Origin: Phycisphaerales bacterium
GTDB lineage: Bacteria; Planctomycetota; Phycisphaerae; Phycisphaerales; UBA1924
NCBI GenBank assembly: GCA_016699835.1
Contig: CP064987.1
Span: 1,178,001-1,242,000 of the forward strand
Direction: 5' to 3'
DNA length: 64,000 bases
Shown: positions 1 through 8,722 of the stretch, one piece after another
Layout of the letters: the number at the start of each line of letters is the position of its first letter
How positions within the stretch are numbered: the stretch's first letter is position 1
Position numbers and translations under genes: made by a program
The notes under the pieces: generated by a model
Database searches by the model: none
What the model saw: the letters and a program-made list of their open reading frames with translations, nothing else
Told to the model about the DNA's origin: nothing

Positions 1-1059
1 GGCGAACTCCAGTACCCCAACTTCCTCGAGACCGTGATCCGCCTCATGCCCATGTACTGGATCCGCGTCCTCGGCGGGACGCTCTTCCTCTCGGGCATGA
101 TCCTCGCGGGCGTCAATATGCTCATGACCTGGCGCACGCGTCCGTCGACGTACGACGTGCCCGTCCACGAGGCCGCCCCGCTCAGCGCGACGTTCGTGGA
201 TCCTCCGGTCCCGCAGAGCCGGCTCGAAGCGAACACAGATTTCGCCAAGGAGTTCGACTCCAAGGTGATCCAAGGCTGGTTCCACCGCGTGTGGGAGCGC
301 AAGCCGATGAAGTTCACGGTGCTGACGATTGCCGCGGTCCTCGTGGCGTCGCTCTTCGAACTCATCCCGACGCTACTCGTGGGCGGGTTTATTCCGAAAC
401 TGGCGCAGGTGAAGCCGTACACACCTCTCGAACTCGCCGGTCGTGACGTCTACATCGCCGAGGGCTGCTACAACTGCCATTCGCAGATGATCCGCTCGCT
501 CTTTGCCGAGACCGAGCGGTATGGCGAGTTCAGCCGGCCGGGCGAGTCGCAATATGACCATCCCTTCCAGTGGGGCTCTCGCCGCATCGGTCCGGACCTG
601 GCTCGCGAAGGTCTCCGCCAGTCGGCGAGTTGGCAGGCCGATCACCTGTACCGCCCGCAGGATCTCAGCGCCGAGTCCATCATGCCGTCGTATCCGCACC
701 TCTTCACGCAAGACTTGAACTTCGACGCGATCCAGTCTCGCGTGAACTCGATGGCGATGCTGGGAGTGCCCTACGGCGACATGATCAAGAAGTCGAACGC
801 GACCGAGCACGCCAAGGTCCAGGCGAAGGAACTGGCGCAGCTCATCGCCGTCCAGGGGAGCCAGACCGCCGGCGAGGGCAAGCGACTCGAGGACAAGAAG
901 GCTATCGCCCTGGTCGCGTACCTGATGCGTTTGGGTGTGGATTTCTCCAAGCCAGCACCCGCGGAAACCCCGGCGGTCGCCGATCAGCCCGCCATCCCAA
1001 CACCCCCAACACCGTCCGTGTCCTCCGTCGCGCCGCACCACCAGGAGGCCAGCCGATGA
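1..1059 (+). CDS. ccoNO: cbb3-type cytochrome c oxidase, CcoN-CcoO fusion (3' part)
   Basis: The reading frame is open from base 1, so the gene starts before the window; 352 residues are visible. The first 45 residues match the last membrane helix of the haem-copper subunit CcoN (FLETVIRLMPMYWIRVLGG). They continue in frame, through a linker, into CcoO: a membrane anchor near residues 100-125, a c-type haem site CYNCH starting at residue 156, and a late MPSYP that would supply the distal Met ligand. CcoO carries electrons from CcoP and soluble cytochromes to the CcoN active site in the inner membrane. Subunits I and II are normally separate proteins, but fused CcoNO forms are known. A GTG at 34 is too far inside CcoN to be the start. 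The stop overlaps ccoQ by 4 nt, and the C-terminal tail is Pro-rich. Confidence 0.9.
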   Translation, partial: GELQYPNFLETVIRLMPMYWIRVLGGTLFLSGMILAGVNMLMTWRTRPSTYDVPVHEAAPLSATFVDPPVPQSRLEANTDFAKEFDSKVIQGWFHRVWERKPMKFTVLTIAAVLVASLFELIPTLLVGGFIPKLAQVKPYTPLELAGRDVYIAEGCYNCHSQMIRSLFAETERYGEFSRPGESQYDHPFQWGSRRIGPDLAREGLRQSASWQADHLYRPQDLSAESIMPSYPHLFTQDLNFDAIQSRVNSMAMLGVPYGDMIKKSNATEHAKVQAKELAQLIAVQGSQTAGEGKRLEDKKAIALVAYLMRLGVDFSKPAPAETPAVADQPAIPTPPTPSVSSVAPHHQEASR

Positions 1060-1289
1060 GTCTCAGCGAGATCATGGGGTCGCTCCAACTCTGGATCTTC
1101 CCCGTTGTGTCCATGGTGATCTTTCTCGTCGTCTTCGCGGGGGTGTGCGTGTCGATCTTTGCCCGGCGGTCCAAGCAGGCCGCTGGTGAGGCCGCCCGCA
1201 TCCCGCTCGAGGACGCGCCGATCGTGACGAACCCCGGAACCCACTCGCCCCTCGCGCCCTCCATAGTCTCGGGCAAGGAGCACGCATGA
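1056..1289 (+). CDS. ccoQ: cbb3 oxidase small subunit CcoQ/FixQ-like
   Basis: A 77-residue protein with one N-terminal membrane helix (LWIFPVVSMVIFLVVFAGVCV) followed by a polar tail. Its position between ccoO and ccoP, with ATGA overlaps on both sides (1056-1059 and 1286-1289), is the main evidence for CcoQ. This subunit stabilises the CcoP-CcoNO core and has no catalytic residues. Sequence conservation in the family is low, so the call rests on topology, length and synteny. Confidence 0.8.
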   Translation: MSLSEIMGSLQLWIFPVVSMVIFLVVFAGVCVSIFARRSKQAAGEAARIPLEDAPIVTNPGTHSPLAPSIVSGKEHA

Positions 1290-1915
1290 GCACCCCCCAC
1301 CCCACCTCCACGCCCCATATGCAGCAGACCTCGAGCACACCACCCAAGGACCACCTGAGCGATCACGAGTACGACGGGATCCAGGAGTTCGACAACCCCA
1401 CGCCCGGGTGGTGGCACCTCATCTTCATCGGGAGTGTGGTCTTCTCGCTCTTCTACTACGCCTTCTGGGAGATGAGCCCCCTGGCCCCGACGCCCGTCTC
1501 GGAACTGGCGAAGCAGAACCTTGTGAAGGACCGCAAGATCTTCGGGAGTGTGGGCGACATCAAGAACAATCCCGAGGACCTCTTCAACCTCATGAAGAAC
1601 GAGTCGCTGATGCGTGTCGCCGAGTCGAAGTTCGCCGCCAACTGCTCCCAGTGCCACGGTCCCAAGGGCGGCGGGATCAACGGCGTGAACCTGACCGACG
1701 ACTCGTACAAGAACGTGAAGACCATCACGGACCTCTACACCGTCATCACCAAGGGCGCGAATAACGGCGCCATGCCCGCGTGGGAGGCGACAATGAGCGA
1801 GAAGGAGCGCGTCCTGATGGCTGCGTATACCGCTCGCCTCCGCGGGCAGAAAGCCGACAATCCAAAGGGTCCCGAAGGAGTTCCGATCCCGCCGTGGACC
1901 GAGCCCAAGAGTTGA
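1286..1915 (+). CDS. ccoP: cbb3 oxidase subunit III, one-haem CcoP
   Basis: A 209-residue CcoP. The N-terminus contains the family motif DGIQEFDNPTPGWW followed by a membrane helix (residues about 48-65), then a single cytochrome c domain with CSQCH near residue 117 and a later Met (AMPAW) as likely axial ligand. CcoP passes electrons from periplasmic donors to CcoO. The usual protein is about 300 residues with two CXXCH sites; here only one is present and the protein is correspondingly short. The start at 1286 overlaps the ccoQ stop by 4 nt. I see no frameshift remnant, so the one-haem form looks genuine. Confidence 0.9.
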   Translation: MSTPHPTSTPHMQQTSSTPPKDHLSDHEYDGIQEFDNPTPGWWHLIFIGSVVFSLFYYAFWEMSPLAPTPVSELAKQNLVKDRKIFGSVGDIKNNPEDLFNLMKNESLMRVAESKFAANCSQCHGPKGGGINGVNLTDDSYKNVKTITDLYTVITKGANNGAMPAWEATMSEKERVLMAAYTARLRGQKADNPKGPEGVPIPPWTEPKS

Positions 1916-1968
1916 TCGCGACGTGCGAACCATGTGGGCGTTGTGTGTATTTCCGAGTGTGAGTTGAC

Positions 1969-3498
1969 ATGGTCGCACCTTCGCAGACGAATCACGAGCA
2001 CGCCCCGTCCGCCAGGCCCGAGGGGACGCTCCCACCCGATTCGATCTCGGTCCTTTCCACGCTTCGTGACGACGGCTCGCGGCGATGGCTGAAGCCCAGG
2101 CCCAGCCCGGGGAAGTTCTGGAATCGCCGACGGGCCGTCGCCTACATCCTGATCGCGATCTTCACACTCATCCCGTACATCAAACTGGGCGGACACCCCA
2201 TCATCCTGCTCGATGTCGCCCATCGAAAGTTCCACATCTTCGGGACAACTTTCCTCCCCACCGACACGCTCTTTCTCGCGCTCCTTGTCCTGAGCGTCTT
2301 CGTCACGATCTTCCTGCTCACGGCGTTGTTCGGGCGTGTGTGGTGCGGCTGGGCTTGCCCACAGACCGTGTACATGGAGTTCCTCTTCCGCCCCATCGAG
2401 CGGTTCTTCGATGGCACGCCGGGACGAGCGAAGAAGGGCTTCCTCCAGACCACGCCCGTGGGACGCGTGCTGAAGTACATCACGTTCTTCGTGATCTCGT
2501 GCTACCTCGCGCACACGTTCCTCGCGTACTTTGTCGGCGTCGATCAACTCCGCGTCTGGGTCACGCGATCGCCATTCGAGCACTCGAGTTCGTTCCTCGT
2601 GATGGCCGTCGTCACCGGGCTGATGCTCTTTGACTTTGGGTTCTTCCGCGAGCAGACGTGCCTGGTGGCGTGCCCGTACGGGCGGTTCCAGTCGGTCCTG
2701 CTCGATCGCAACTCGCTCATCGTGAGTTACAACAACCGGCGTGGCGAGCCGCGGGGCAAGGCTAGGAAGCCCGCGTCCTCCAGCGATGTCTCGCTCCCCG
2801 TCGTCCAGGGTGATTGCGTGGACTGCGGCCTGTGCGTCGCGACGTGTCCGACGGGCATCGACATCCGCAACGGCTTGCAGATGGAGTGCATCCACTGCAC
2901 CCAGTGCATGGACGCGTGCGACGCGGTCATGACCAAACTCGGGCGCGACCCGGGACTTATCCGCTACAGCAGTACCGCCCGCAACGAGGGCGAGGTCCGC
3001 AAGCGCTTCCGCCCGCGCGTCATCGTCTATCCCACGATCCTGACCATCCTCCTCACCACGCTCGGCGTGCTGCTCACGCATCGTGACCCCGTCGACGCGA
3101 CCATCTTGCGTGCACGTGGCATTCCCTTCACCGAGTTGGATTCGGGCGAGATCGGCAACAACTTCTCGATCAAACTCGTCAACCGCCTCGACCACGCGAC
3201 GAGCGTCACGCTCACGCCGCACAAGGGCATCACGGGGATCATGGGCGTCTCGGGCCCGATCGCGTTGGAGGTCGACGAGACCAAGTCCGTCCCGGTGATG
3301 CTCGTGGCGCCCCCCGAGGGCTTCCATTCCAGCCGCCTCGCCGCCGAGGTTCTCGTGACGGGCGAGGAGAAGTTCGAGCACGCGTTGTCGGTCTCGATGA
3401 TCGGGCCGGCGAAGAATGGATCGGTCAAGAGAGAGCCACCCTCGAGTTCCACGTCGCCGAGCACGCCGCAGTCCGCGCCTGTTGCACCTTCGCCATGA
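1969..3498 (+). CDS. ccoG: Cytochrome oxidase accessory protein CcoG/FixG/RdxA
   Basis: A 509-residue polyferredoxin-like membrane protein involved in copper handling and assembly of cbb3 oxidase. Visible features in order: membrane helices (residues about 50-70, 95-120, 160-185 and 205-225), the CGWACPQTVYME motif, two ferredoxin-type cysteine clusters (CVDCGLCVATCP and CIHCTQCMDAC), a further helix near residue 350, and an Ig-like FixG C-terminal domain. Length and order are normal for the family. It lies 53 nt after ccoP and its stop overlaps ccoH by 4 nt, so it belongs to the same operon. Confidence 0.95.
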   Translation: MVAPSQTNHEHAPSARPEGTLPPDSISVLSTLRDDGSRRWLKPRPSPGKFWNRRRAVAYILIAIFTLIPYIKLGGHPIILLDVAHRKFHIFGTTFLPTDTLFLALLVLSVFVTIFLLTALFGRVWCGWACPQTVYMEFLFRPIERFFDGTPGRAKKGFLQTTPVGRVLKYITFFVISCYLAHTFLAYFVGVDQLRVWVTRSPFEHSSSFLVMAVVTGLMLFDFGFFREQTCLVACPYGRFQSVLLDRNSLIVSYNNRRGEPRGKARKPASSSDVSLPVVQGDCVDCGLCVATCPTGIDIRNGLQMECIHCTQCMDACDAVMTKLGRDPGLIRYSSTARNEGEVRKRFRPRVIVYPTILTILLTTLGVLLTHRDPVDATILRARGIPFTELDSGEIGNNFSIKLVNRLDHATSVTLTPHKGITGIMGVSGPIALEVDETKSVPVMLVAPPEGFHSSRLAAEVLVTGEEKFEHALSVSMIGPAKNGSVKREPPSSSTSPSTPQSAPVAPSP

Positions 3499-3908
3499 GC
3501 AAGATCCTGTTCATCGCCTTTGTGGTCGTCTTTGTTCTCGCGAACGCGGGGATCGCGACGTGGACCATCGTGGCCGCCGCACGCCACCCCGATCCGGTCG
3601 TGCATGCGCAATCCACGACCGATCCAAGGGAGATCGCCGCGTACGCCAGGCCCGCCTCGACGCTGCGCTGGCACGCAGTGCTGGAGTCCGACGCTGGAGC
3701 ATCTCGCATCCGCCTCGTGGACGCCGACGGCACCTCGATCCGATCGGCCATGCTGTGGCTCGAGTCCGCCGACGACACCTTCGCATTCGCGGCCGAGTCC
3801 GAGCCCGGAATCTATGACGTTCCCACGGGAGTGAAGCCAGATCGCTTTGTCCTCCGCGCATATGGCATCGCCGCGACAGGGACCATCACGACGGAGGCGC
3901 CGCGATGA
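3495..3908 (+). CDS. ccoH: FixH/CcoH-like assembly protein
   Basis: A 137-residue protein with one N-terminal membrane helix (residues about 5-25) and a small extracytoplasmic beta-rich domain, as in FixH. CcoH interacts with the cbb3 complex and is needed for stable assembly. It overlaps both ccoG (3495-3498) and the next gene (3905-3908) by ATGA, the usual place for ccoH in ccoGHIS operons. Sequence conservation in this family is weak, so the position matters as much as the sequence. Confidence 0.8.
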   Translation: MSKILFIAFVVVFVLANAGIATWTIVAAARHPDPVVHAQSTTDPREIAAYARPASTLRWHAVLESDAGASRIRLVDADGTSIRSAMLWLESADDTFAFAAESEPGIYDVPTGVKPDRFVLRAYGIAATGTITTEAPR

Positions 3909-4684
3909 TTGCCCTTGCGTTGGCGGCCCTTGTCGGCGGACTCGGCGGCAGCCTGCACTGCGCGGGAATGTGCGGGCCGATCATGATCGGCGCGACCGTG
4001 CCCCTCACCGTTGGGGGCAGCCCCACGCCATGCAACGCGCGCGACACCCGTCGAGCCACAATCCTCTACAACGCAGGGCGCGGGCTCTCGTATCTCCTGC
4101 TTGGCATCGTCGGCGGTGCCGTGGGCGGCGCGGTGAACGTGCTGGGCGATGCACGCGGGCTTTCGAAAGCGGCCGCGATCCTCTCCGGGTCGATCCTCAT
4201 GGCGTGGGGCGTGCTCGCACTGCTGCGTTCCACGCGGTGGGGTGCGCAGACGCTCGCGCCGTACTTCGGCGTGCCGCGTCCGATGCGATCGCTCATTGCG
4301 CGGCTCCATGCTCGCGCCGGCTCGCCACGACTCGCCCCCGCCGCTCGCCCGCTGCTCATCGGCGCATGCTCGGGACTCATCCCCTGCGGCTGGCTCTACG
4401 CCTTCCTCACCTCCGCCGCCGCCACGGGATCATCGCTCCAATCGGCGATGCTCATGCTCTTCTTCTGGCTCGGGACGCTTCCCGTAATGGGGTCGCTGGG
4501 CCTGGTCGCGTCGAAACTCTCGTCGCGCGCCCGGCGGGCGCTCCCGGTCGCGTCGGCGGTCGTGGTCGTCTTGATGGGCGCCGCCGTGATCGTGTGGCGG
4601 GCCGCCCCTCTTGCAGGATCTCCCTCGCCCGATGCCGCACCGGTCTGCCACGGAGACGCCCATGTCGCGCGCGCCGGCCACTAG
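3905..4684 (+). CDS. SafE/UreH-like membrane protein of the cbb3 operon
   Basis: A 259-residue polytopic membrane protein of the sulfite exporter TauE/SafE or UreH-like family. It contains the repeated family signatures GGSLHCAGMCGP near the N-terminus and SGLIPCGWLYAF in the second half, with about six hydrophobic segments. Members of this family often sit beside ccoI/ccoS and heavy-metal ATPases. The paired Cys motifs suggest metal (copper) handling, but the transported species is not established. It starts inside the ccoH stop (ATGA) and its 3' end overlaps ccoI by 23 nt, so it is almost certainly co-expressed with the oxidase assembly genes. Confidence 0.85.
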   Translation: MIALALAALVGGLGGSLHCAGMCGPIMIGATVPLTVGGSPTPCNARDTRRATILYNAGRGLSYLLLGIVGGAVGGAVNVLGDARGLSKAAAILSGSILMAWGVLALLRSTRWGAQTLAPYFGVPRPMRSLIARLHARAGSPRLAPAARPLLIGACSGLIPCGWLYAFLTSAAATGSSLQSAMLMLFFWLGTLPVMGSLGLVASKLSSRARRALPVASAVVVVLMGAAVIVWRAAPLAGSPSPDAAPVCHGDAHVARAGH

Positions 4685-7199
4685 TTTCGCACGGGTCGAG
4701 CGCCAATCGGATCGTGCGGCCACGCCGATCTCCACGAAGAGCACTGTCGCCTGCGCCCACTGCGGCCTGCCCGTCCCCGGTGCCTTCCGTGCCGATCTCA
4801 ACACGCCATCGTTCTGCTGCGCCGGATGCCAGACCGCCCACGAGATCATCCATACCTGCGGCCTGGAGCGGTACTACGAACTGCTGCAGAACGCGGCCAA
4901 TCCCGTCCTGACCAAAGGCCGCTCCTTCGCCGAGTTCGATGATCCGGAGTTTCTCAAGGCCTCGGTCGCCACCACGCCCGAAGGCTTGTCCTCGATCGAA
5001 CTCGTGCTGAGCGGCGTGCACTGCGCGGCGTGCGTGTGGCTCGTCGAACGCCTGCCCCGACTCGCGCCCGGCGTCCTCAGCGCCCGCCTCGACATGCGCC
5101 GGTCACGCGTTCGACTCGCGTGGAACCCGGGCGCTATCGCGCTCTCCACGATCGCGCGCACGCTCGACTCCATCGGCTACACACCCGCGCCGATCCGTGA
5201 CGCCGCCTCGCAGACGCGACACCTCCGCGACGATCGCGCCCAACTCATTCGTCTCGGCGTCGCCGGCGCATGCGCCGGCAACGTGATGCTCTACGCGATC
5301 TGCCTCTACGCGGGAGTGCTCGAGGGCATCGAAGCGGGACACGCCCTGCTGTTTAGCATCCTGAGCCTCATCGTCACCACGATCAGCGTCGCCTGGCCCG
5401 GGCGCGTCTTCTTCCGGAGTGCGATCGCCGCGATCCGCGCCCGCACTCCCCACATCGATGTTCCTATCGCCATCGCGCTCGCCGTGGGCTGGACGTGGAG
5501 CCTGTACTCGACGGTCACGCGATCCGGAGATGTCTACTACGACTCGCTCGCGATGCTCGTCTTCGCGCTGCTCGTGGGACGCTATATCCAATCGCGCCAG
5601 CAGCGACGCGCCCACGACGCCGTCGCCGCGCTCTTCGCGCTCACGCCCACCTGGGCCCGTGTCGTCGAGGATGGCACGACGCGGGAGGTCGCCACCGAAT
5701 CCCTTGCCGTCGGCATGCTGATCGAGATCCACTCCGGTGAGGCCGTGCCCGCGGACGCGACCATCACTGCCGGCGCATCCCACTTCGATCGATCGCTCCT
5801 CACCGGCGAATCGACGCCCATCGAGGCGATGCCCGGCGGCACCATACTCGCCGGAACAACCAATCTCTCGTCCACCATCCGTGCGACGGTCATCGCCTCC
5901 GGGCCAGCGACGCGCCTGGGCGCGATCACGCGACTCATGGAAGACGCAGCGACGCGTCGCGCACCGATCGTGCAACTCGCCGACCGCATCAGCGCGATCT
6001 TCGTCATCGCGACGATCGTCCTCGCGATCATCGCCGCAGGCGTCTGGGCCCATGCCGGCGCCTCCAAAGCGATCTCGCAGGCCGTGGCCATGCTCGTGGT
6101 GACATGCCCGTGCGCGCTCGGCCTCGCGACGCCGCTGTCTTTGAGCATGGCGATGGGCAAGGCCGCCCGGTCCGGTGTCCTCATCAAGGGCGGCGACGCG
6201 CTGCAGCGCCTCGCCAACCCGAAAACAATCATCCTCGACAAGACCGGCACGCTCACCCAAGGCCGGATGTCCATCGTCGCGCACGTCGGCGACATCCGCG
6301 CCCTCGCCCTCGCCGCCGCACTCGAGCGCCACTCCAATCACCCCATCGCCCGCGCGCTCGCGGCCTATGAGCACTCCTCTCCGCACGAGCCAACCGAGGT
6401 GCATGCCGAGCCGGGACGGGGCATCGAGGGGCAAGTGGACGGCTCGCGCGTCCTTGTCGGCCGCCCCGACTTTGTCGCCGAGCGATCAGAGAGTGCCACA
6501 TCCTTCGCCGATTCGCTCGCATCGTGGACGAACTCGGGTCACACACCGATCCTCATCGCGATCGATGGAAATGTCAGTGCCGCCGTCGCGCTCGGCGATT
6601 CCGTGCGTGACGAAGCGCTGGCGACGAGCCGGTTGCTCCGTCGCACGGGGGCGAGTCTCTTCATCGCGTCGGGCGATCACCCCGCGGTCGTCGCCCGCGT
6701 TGCGAGCACGCTCGACATCGCCGACGCCCACGGGCACATGGAGCCCGAGGACAAGGTGCGACTCGTCGAGACGCACCGCGAGCACGGCACCGTCGTGATG
6801 GTCGGCGATGGCGTGAACGATGCCGCCGCCCTCGCCGCCGCCGATGTGGGCATCGCGGTCCGTACCTGCAGCGACGCGAGCGGCGTCCACGGCGTCGAGG
6901 CCTCGCTCGCGGCGGCGGATGTCTCGCTCGCCACGCCCGGCATCGCCCAGATCGCTGATGTCCTCACCGCGGCACGCCGAACGATGCGCGTCATCAAGCG
7001 GAACCTGGTCGTGTCGCTCGGCTACAACGTGATCGCCGCGTCGGCCGTCCTGCTGGGCGTGGTCACGCCGCTCTTCGCCGCGATTCTCATGCCCGTGAGT
7101 TCGCTCAGCGTCCTCGCTCTGGCGACGATGTCTCGGACGTTCGACGCGCCGCCGCCGGCTCGTTCAGGGCAACGGGCCACACGGAGGGTCGGCCCATGA
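4662..7199 (+). CDS. ccoI: Copper-translocating P-type ATPase CcoI/FixI
   Basis: An 845-residue P1B-type ATPase supplying Cu for cbb3 oxidase maturation. Order: N-terminal Cys-rich metal-binding segment (CAHCG and CCAGCQ, CcoI type), an HMA-like domain with CAAC, membrane helices, the actuator motif LTGES, the intramembrane CPC at residues 482-484, the phosphorylation site DKTGT with Asp526, the nucleotide-domain SNHP, and the hinge GDGVND. I chose the ATG at 4662 because GGAG lies 7 nt upstream; an in-frame ATG at 4638 and the upstream extension to 4611 overlap the previous gene more and look non-homologous. The stop overlaps ccoS by 4 nt. Confidence 0.95.
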   Translation: MSRAPATSFARVERQSDRAATPISTKSTVACAHCGLPVPGAFRADLNTPSFCCAGCQTAHEIIHTCGLERYYELLQNAANPVLTKGRSFAEFDDPEFLKASVATTPEGLSSIELVLSGVHCAACVWLVERLPRLAPGVLSARLDMRRSRVRLAWNPGAIALSTIARTLDSIGYTPAPIRDAASQTRHLRDDRAQLIRLGVAGACAGNVMLYAICLYAGVLEGIEAGHALLFSILSLIVTTISVAWPGRVFFRSAIAAIRARTPHIDVPIAIALAVGWTWSLYSTVTRSGDVYYDSLAMLVFALLVGRYIQSRQQRRAHDAVAALFALTPTWARVVEDGTTREVATESLAVGMLIEIHSGEAVPADATITAGASHFDRSLLTGESTPIEAMPGGTILAGTTNLSSTIRATVIASGPATRLGAITRLMEDAATRRAPIVQLADRISAIFVIATIVLAIIAAGVWAHAGASKAISQAVAMLVVTCPCALGLATPLSLSMAMGKAARSGVLIKGGDALQRLANPKTIILDKTGTLTQGRMSIVAHVGDIRALALAAALERHSNHPIARALAAYEHSSPHEPTEVHAEPGRGIEGQVDGSRVLVGRPDFVAERSESATSFADSLASWTNSGHTPILIAIDGNVSAAVALGDSVRDEALATSRLLRRTGASLFIASGDHPAVVARVASTLDIADAHGHMEPEDKVRLVETHREHGTVVMVGDGVNDAAALAAADVGIAVRTCSDASGVHGVEASLAAADVSLATPGIAQIADVLTAARRTMRVIKRNLVVSLGYNVIAASAVLLGVVTPLFAAILMPVSSLSVLALATMSRTFDAPPPARSGQRATRRVGP

Positions 7200-7333
7200 C
7201 GATCCTCTATGTCATCGTGCCGCTCGCGTTGCTCTTCGCCGGTGCCGCGGTTGTGGCGTTCATCTGGGCGACGCGCGACGGGCAGATGGACGACCTCGAC
7301 ACGCCGCCGGTACGCATGCTCGACGACGATTGA
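7196..7333 (+). CDS. ccoS: cbb3 oxidase maturation protein CcoS
   Basis: A 45-residue protein. It has one membrane helix (residues about 3-24) followed by the family signature FIWATRDGQMDDLDTP and RML near the C-terminus, nearly identical to the CcoS consensus. CcoS is required for cofactor insertion into CcoN. Its start overlaps the ccoI stop (ATGA at 7196-7199), which closes the operon. Only 12 nt separate it from the convergent glycerate kinase gene, and I see no intrinsic terminator in that gap. Confidence 0.93.
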   Translation: MTILYVIVPLALLFAGAAVVAFIWATRDGQMDDLDTPPVRMLDDD

Positions 7334-7345
7334 ACGCGCACGCTC

Positions 7346-8722
7346 TTATCCGCGTCGATCCGCGCGAAACAGCACCGCCACGTGGTTCACATTTGTCCCT
7401 GTCGGCCCTGTCCGAACCACGCAACCGGCAGCCTCGAGCACCCTTGCCGAATCGTGATTCACAAGTCCGCGTGCCGCATCGACTCCGCTCGCTGATGCAA
7501 TATCTTCGGTGCCGCCATCAATCACCGCCCCCGCGTTTGCCGTCGGCCCGTCCACGCCGTCGGTGGAAAATACCAACACGCCGACGCCCTCATGCCCTGC
7601 GATCTCCATCGACGCGGCCAACGCGAACTCCTGACTCGGCCCGCCACGGCCAGTTGACTGTTCGACATCAACGGTCGTCTCACCACCCAGAATCCACGCG
7701 TGGCGACCACTCGCCGAAGCCTTCGCTTGTAGCGTCTCACGCACCCATCGCTGCGCGACTGTTGCCGCGTCGCCCTCGATGCCGCCACGAACGTCCATGA
7801 CCGAGAACCCGCTCGCTTCCACGGCCTTCCTCGCCGCGTCGAGTGCCGTGGTGTTGTTCCCCACGATCGTGTGTCGCACGCGGGAGTATCGCGGATCGCC
7901 GGGCTTGGGTGTCTCTACAACCTCGCCCCGCGTGCCGCGTTCGAGCATTCGCACGACACCCGCACACATCGGGACGTCACGCAGGCGATATCGCGTGAGG
8001 ACGCCAAGCGCCTCCGCGAAAGTCGTCGGGTCCGGTGCGCACGGCCCCGAGGCGATCGTGTCGAGCGGATCGCCGATCACGTCGGAGAGCACGATCACCT
8101 CGATCGCTGCGGCGTTGCACATCCCTGCCAGCCGCCCACCCTTGAGTCGCTCGACGTGCTTACGCACTGAATTGATCTCTCGGATCGTCGCCCCGACACG
8201 CATCAACCGTGACGACGTTTCCGCGATCTCGTCGAGCGACACGCCTTCCATCGGTAACGTCAGATGGGCCGAGCCGCCGCCGGATACGAGCACGAGAAGC
8301 CCCTCATCCGCCGAGACTTCTCGCACGAACGACTCCACACGACGCGCCGCGTCCACGTTCCGTGCCGTCGGCCTCGGGTGATCCGCGAACAGCACTTCGA
8401 ATGTCGAAGGAAGCGATCCTCTCCAATCTCGTGGCCCAGGCGTCCCGCCTGTGTCTACTTCATCGACATCCGCGTCGAATGAACCATCGCCTGCTACCAC
8501 AACTCCGTTCAACAACCTCGGGCCCAGCACCTTTGCCGCACCCCTCACCATGGCCACCGACGCTTTCCCGAACGCGACGACCTTCCACGTTCCCCCCACA
8601 AACTCCTCGGCTCTCGCTCTCATCGAGCGTTCCACCAACCATCCCGGCTCCACAGCCTCAAGCACCTCGCGCACCACGCGATCCGACACTGCCCGAAGTT
8701 CTTCCTGCCACGCGCTCATCAT
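7346..8722 (-). CDS. Glycerate 2-kinase (DUF4147/MOFRL family)
   Basis: A 458-residue class II glycerate kinase, which phosphorylates D-glycerate to 2-phosphoglycerate in the cytoplasm. Visible signatures: VAFGKASVAM near residue 50, the phosphate-binding LVSGGGSAHL, NSVRKHVERLKGGRLA, VLSDVIGDPLDTIASGP, and the C-terminal MOFRL motif DGVDGPT followed by GPTGTNVN. Length is typical. Two consecutive ATGs (8722 and 8719) could serve as the start; the first overlaps the stop of the aminotransferase gene by 4 nt, so the two are probably translationally coupled. Confidence 0.93.
   Translation of the reverse strand: MMSAWQEELRAVSDRVVREVLEAVEPGWLVERSMRARAEEFVGGTWKVVAFGKASVAMVRGAAKVLGPRLLNGVVVAGDGSFDADVDEVDTGGTPGPRDWRGSLPSTFEVLFADHPRPTARNVDAARRVESFVREVSADEGLLVLVSGGGSAHLTLPMEGVSLDEIAETSSRLMRVGATIREINSVRKHVERLKGGRLAGMCNAAAIEVIVLSDVIGDPLDTIASGPCAPDPTTFAEALGVLTRYRLRDVPMCAGVVRMLERGTRGEVVETPKPGDPRYSRVRHTIVGNNTTALDAARKAVEASGFSVMDVRGGIEGDAATVAQRWVRETLQAKASASGRHAWILGGETTVDVEQSTGRGGPSQEFALAASMEIAGHEGVGVLVFSTDGVDGPTANAGAVIDGGTEDIASASGVDAARGLVNHDSARVLEAAGCVVRTGPTGTNVNHVAVLFRADRRG

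Noticed and set aside
1735..3381. 548-codon minus-strand frame opposite ccoG
   Set aside because: No motif, and ccoG is unmistakable on the plus strand.
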